In this document: one piece after another, positions 6,959 to 8,531 of the stretch
Layout of the letters: each line of letters begins with the position of its first letter
Numbering within the stretch: position 1 is the first letter of the stretch
From: Paratissierella sp033809995
GTDB lineage: Bacteria > Bacillota > Clostridia > Tissierellales > Tissierellaceae
Length of the DNA stretch: 8,531 nucleotides
Assembly: GCA_033809995.1 (NCBI GenBank)
Contig: JAPXKQ010000097.1
Span: 1 to 8,531 of the forward strand
Reading direction: 5' to 3'
Notes under the pieces: model-generated
Databases searched by the model: none
Told to the model about the DNA's origin: nothing
What the model saw: only the letters and a program-made list of their open reading frames with translations
Program-made: the position numbers and the translations under genes

Positions 6959-7405
6959 ATGGATGAATATTATATGAAGGAAGCTATAAAATTGGCGATG
7001 ATCTGCACCTATGAAGTACCTGTAGGTGCAATTATTATCTACAATGATAAGGTAATAGGTAGGGGGTTTAATCTTAGAGAAACCTTAAAAGACCCTACTG
7101 CTCATGCTGAAATTATGGCAATTAAAGAGGCTAGCCAATATTTAGGAGGTTGGCGATTAGAGGATTGTACAATGTATGTAACTCTGGAGCCCTGCCCCAT
7201 GTGTGCAGGTGCAATTGTGAACTCTAGGATAAAAAGGCTTGTAGTAGGGGCACAAGACCCTAAAATGGGATGTTGTGGTTCAGTAGAGGATTTGGTAAGA
7301 AACCCGAAATTTAACCATAGGGTGGATATGACTTATGGTGTATTGGAAAAGGAATGTAGTAAAATTTTAAGGGATTTTTTTAAGGGCTTAAGAGACAAAA
7401 AATAA
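6959..7405 (+). CDS. tadA: tRNA-specific adenosine deaminase
   Basis: Zinc-dependent enzyme that deaminates adenosine 34 to inosine in tRNA-Arg(ACG), allowing one tRNA to read CGU, CGC and CGA. The 148 residues are the usual length. The cytidine/deoxycytidylate deaminase-type active site is complete: H49-A-E51 (PTAHAEIMA, with Glu51 as proton shuttle) and P78-C79-P-M-C82 supplying the zinc cysteines. V20-P-V-G-A is the family N-terminal strand. ATG 6959 is preceded by AGGTGA at 6949-6954, which begins only two bases after the tRNA-Arg CCA, so the whole leader after tRNA processing would be about 12 bases. The gene lies between two tRNA genes with no internal promoter or terminator seen. A free-standing guanine deaminase is less likely, given the motifs, the length and the serS/tRNA setting. 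Confidence 0.95.
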   Translation: MDEYYMKEAIKLAMICTYEVPVGAIIIYNDKVIGRGFNLRETLKDPTAHAEIMAIKEASQYLGGWRLEDCTMYVTLEPCPMCAGAIVNSRIKRLVVGAQDPKMGCCGSVEDLVRNPKFNHRVDMTYGVLEKECSKILRDFFKGLRDKK

Positions 7406-7416
7406 TAATGAAATAT

Positions 7417-7509
7417 GGAGAGATGTCCGAGAGGCTGATGGTGGCGGTCTCGAAAACCGTTGCACAGGCAATCCCTGTGCCGGGGGTTCAAATCCCTCTC
7501 TCTCCGCCA
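7417..7509 (+). tRNA. tRNA-Ser (anticodon CGA)
   Basis: The acceptor GGAGAGA pairs with TCTCTCC. The anticodon stem GCGGT/ACCGT holds the loop CTCGAAA with CGA at 7451-7453. A long variable arm (GCACAGG, CAAT, CCTGTGC) marks a serine tRNA. The T arm is GGGGG/CCCTC with loop TTCAAAT, and discriminator G7506 and CCA are encoded. It reads UCG. It starts 11 bases after the tadA stop and is probably on the same transcript. Confidence 0.97.
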
Positions 7510-7520
7510 CGAATGATAGA

Positions 7521-7556
7521 ATAAAACAGATGCAAGATGGCATCTGTTTTATTTTT
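7521..7556 (+). terminator. Terminator of the tRNA/tadA unit
   Basis: ATAAAACAGATGC at 7521-7533 pairs perfectly over 13 bp with GCATCTGTTTTAT at 7540-7552 (loop AAGATG), and T continues to 7556. It is a textbook intrinsic terminator 11 bases after tRNA-Ser. Confidence 0.92.
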
Positions 7557-7568
7557 ATGTTATACTAA

Positions 7569-8138
7569 GTTAAAAATAATTTATATTATCCAGATGTTAA
7601 TGGAATACATTATGCGGCGGGATGGATGGTAAACGATGACAAAACAATTATTGAGCACTCAGGGGGCAATCCCAATTTCTCAACCGAAGTGGTAATACTG
7701 CCAAATGAACGAATGGCTTTCTGCCTGCTAACCAACGGCGCTAATACCAATATCGGTCTGGTAAAAAGCATTAAAGATATATTGGACGGCAATCTTACGC
7801 AGTCGTATAAAATAAGTGGCATACAGCTTTTGGACATCATTCTTTCGTCTGCTACAATTATTGTTTGCCTGTTGGCTATCATTTTCTTTATTTTTGGATT
7901 ACGCAGAAAGAAGATGAATGAGTGGCAATCAATAACCAAAAAGAGAATAGTCATAACCGTTGTTTGGCTAATGGTTACTGTTGCCATATTCACTATGTAT
8001 TTGGTTTTCCCAATGCTCATCGGATACGATTGGCCAACGTTACTTGTTTGGCAAACATATAGTATTCTTACAGTTTTGATTTCACTGGCGCTATTAACTG
8101 CTTCTATTACATTCTTTGTATACACTCGCCAGGCATAA
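7569..8138 (+). pseudogene. C-terminal remnant of a beta-lactamase-family serine hydrolase with membrane tail
   Basis: The reading frame is open from 7569, after a TAA at 7566, and ends at TAA 8136-8138. Recognisable family sequence begins at about 7590 (PDVNGIHYAAGWMVNDD), upstream of the first ATG at 7626, which has no good ribosome binding site. IIEHSGGNPNFSTEVVILPN and MAFCLLTNGAN match the third active-site box (HSG in place of KTG) and the last strands of class C beta-lactamase/penicillin-binding-protein-like hydrolases. Three hydrophobic segments follow, as in members with a membrane-bound C-terminus. The SxxK nucleophile and YxN box, in the roughly 300 residues normally ahead of this point, are absent, and the sequence just upstream is the tRNA-unit terminator. 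The protein cannot be a working hydrolase, so this is a decayed or deletion-truncated gene. Codons such as CTG, GGC and ACC look less A/T-biased than in serS. Expression of the membrane tail from ATG 7626 is possible but unsupported. Confidence 0.8.
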
Positions 8139-8180
8139 TGCCGTGTCCCGATAATGAGTATAATCTTACCTGCATCTATT

Positions 8181-8248
8181 TTGACCTAATAACACAGAAA
8201 AACGTGGTATTATGGGTATGAAATAAATGCAGATTATTTATATATAAT
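8181..8248 (+). promoter_or_regulatory. Candidate promoter region for the 53-residue gene
   Basis: An extended -10, TGGTATTAT (8205-8213), has TTGACC upstream at 8181-8186, but the 21-base spacing is too long, so it would depend on the extended -10. A second TATAAT at 8243-8248 has no good -35. One of them may drive the small gene at 8290; neither is strong. Confidence 0.35.
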
Positions 8249-8289
8249 CTAAGAGGGCGATAAATAGAAAGTTGAAGGAGGTCCATATA

Positions 8290-8451
8290 ATGTACTTGAT
8301 TAGTGGGATTATGAACGTTCTGTTAGCATGTATTATATTCTGGCTGGGAGCAAGGGATATGAACAACATAGTTTACGAAATTCCAGCAGTGCTTTCCCTG
8401 ATTATTGGATGTGCTACTATTTGGAAGGCCCGAAAGCAAAAGGATTTATAA
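8290..8451 (+). CDS. Small two-helix membrane protein, 53 residues, function unknown
   Basis: ATG 8290 follows a full AAGGAGG at 8275-8281 with eight bases between, the strongest translation signal in this part of the window, and the frame closes at TAA 8449-8451. The product starts MYLISGIMNVLLACIIFW and has two hydrophobic stretches (about residues 3-19 and 31-46) joined by a short polar loop (ARDMNNIVYE), then a basic end (KARKQKDL). Such a layout suggests an inner-membrane hairpin with both ends in the cytoplasm. I do not recognise the family. It follows the broken hydrolase by 151 bases. It could be a real small protein, the start of an accessory operon, or a leftover of the same insertion. 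Confidence 0.6.
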   Translation: MYLISGIMNVLLACIIFWLGARDMNNIVYEIPAVLSLIIGCATIWKARKQKDL

Positions 8452-8531
8452 AATTCCAATTTGACAGGTTAATCAGTATCATATTGGTCGAAGAGAAAAA
8501 TCTTTTTTTACGATTATTCCATGATAAAAGC
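8452..8531. other. Window end, no gene recognised
   Basis: TTGACA at 8461-8466 resembles a -35, but no good -10 follows at 16-18 bases; TATTGG at 8482 is the closest. An ATG at 8522 lacks a ribosome binding site. Nothing else can be supported before the window ends. Confidence 0.3.

Noticed and set aside
7610..8125. A 171-residue open frame on the - strand opposite the hydrolase remnant
   Set aside because: It has no recognisable motif or family pattern, whereas the + strand frame shows clear serine-hydrolase sequence (HSGG box, membrane tail). It is a shadow of that frame.
8494..8512. AAGAG...TCTTTTTT as a possible terminator near the window end
   Set aside because: The stem would be only four or five A/T-rich pairs around an A-only loop, too weak to call.
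1..8531. CRISPR arrays, transposases, phage or defence genes
   Set aside because: Looked for direct-repeat arrays and for transposase, integrase and nuclease motifs in the coding frames on both strands; none were seen.

Overview
The window looks like chromosomal DNA of a low-GC anaerobic Firmicute, probably a clostridial relative. The signs are A/T-rich intergenic DNA, strong AAGGAGG-type ribosome binding sites, a T-box leader on serS, TTGACA/TATAAT promoters, tRNA genes with encoded CCA, and a TRAP-TAXI transporter in the layout common in Clostridia. Genus cannot be read from the sequence. All supported genes are on the + strand.

Layout. (1) 1-1395: the 3' part of a methyl-accepting chemotaxis protein whose start lies outside the window. 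After the signalling domain it carries a Cache-like domain with no membrane segment between. (2) 1483-3094: a strong extended -10 promoter, a complete T-box riboswitch with a UCC (Ser) specifier, an A/T-rich inverted repeat, and serS. (3) 3138-6749: a TRAP-TAXI operon of lipoprotein receptor, DUF1850 membrane protein and fused DctQ/DctM permease. A 43-nt perfect dyad lies at its promoter and a clear terminator closes it. (4) 6828-7556: a compact unit of consensus promoter, tRNA-Arg(CCT), tadA, tRNA-Ser(CGA) and terminator. (5) 7557-8531: an accessory-looking tail with the C-terminal remnant of a beta-lactamase-family serine hydrolase, which has lost its catalytic N-terminal part, and a 53-residue two-helix membrane protein of unknown function.

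How the parts relate. serS, tadA and the two tRNAs are a translation block: SerRS charges tRNA-Ser, the T-box senses uncharged tRNA-Ser, and TadA makes inosine 34 in tRNA-Arg(ACG). The TRAP operon sits between serS and the tRNA/tadA unit and has its own signals. It imports an unidentified, probably organic-anion, substrate driven by an ion gradient. In Bacillus the serS-tadA neighbourhood continues into the SRP RNA gene and dnaX. Neither is seen here, and the truncated hydrolase suggests rearrangement just after tRNA-Ser.

I found no CRISPR array, transposase, toxin-antitoxin pair or phage-defence operon. The points most worth a second look are regulatory or structural: the dyad over the TRAP promoter, the tRNA-tadA-tRNA transcript with its minimal leader, the cytoplasmic Cache domain, and the broken gene at the tRNA-Ser boundary.
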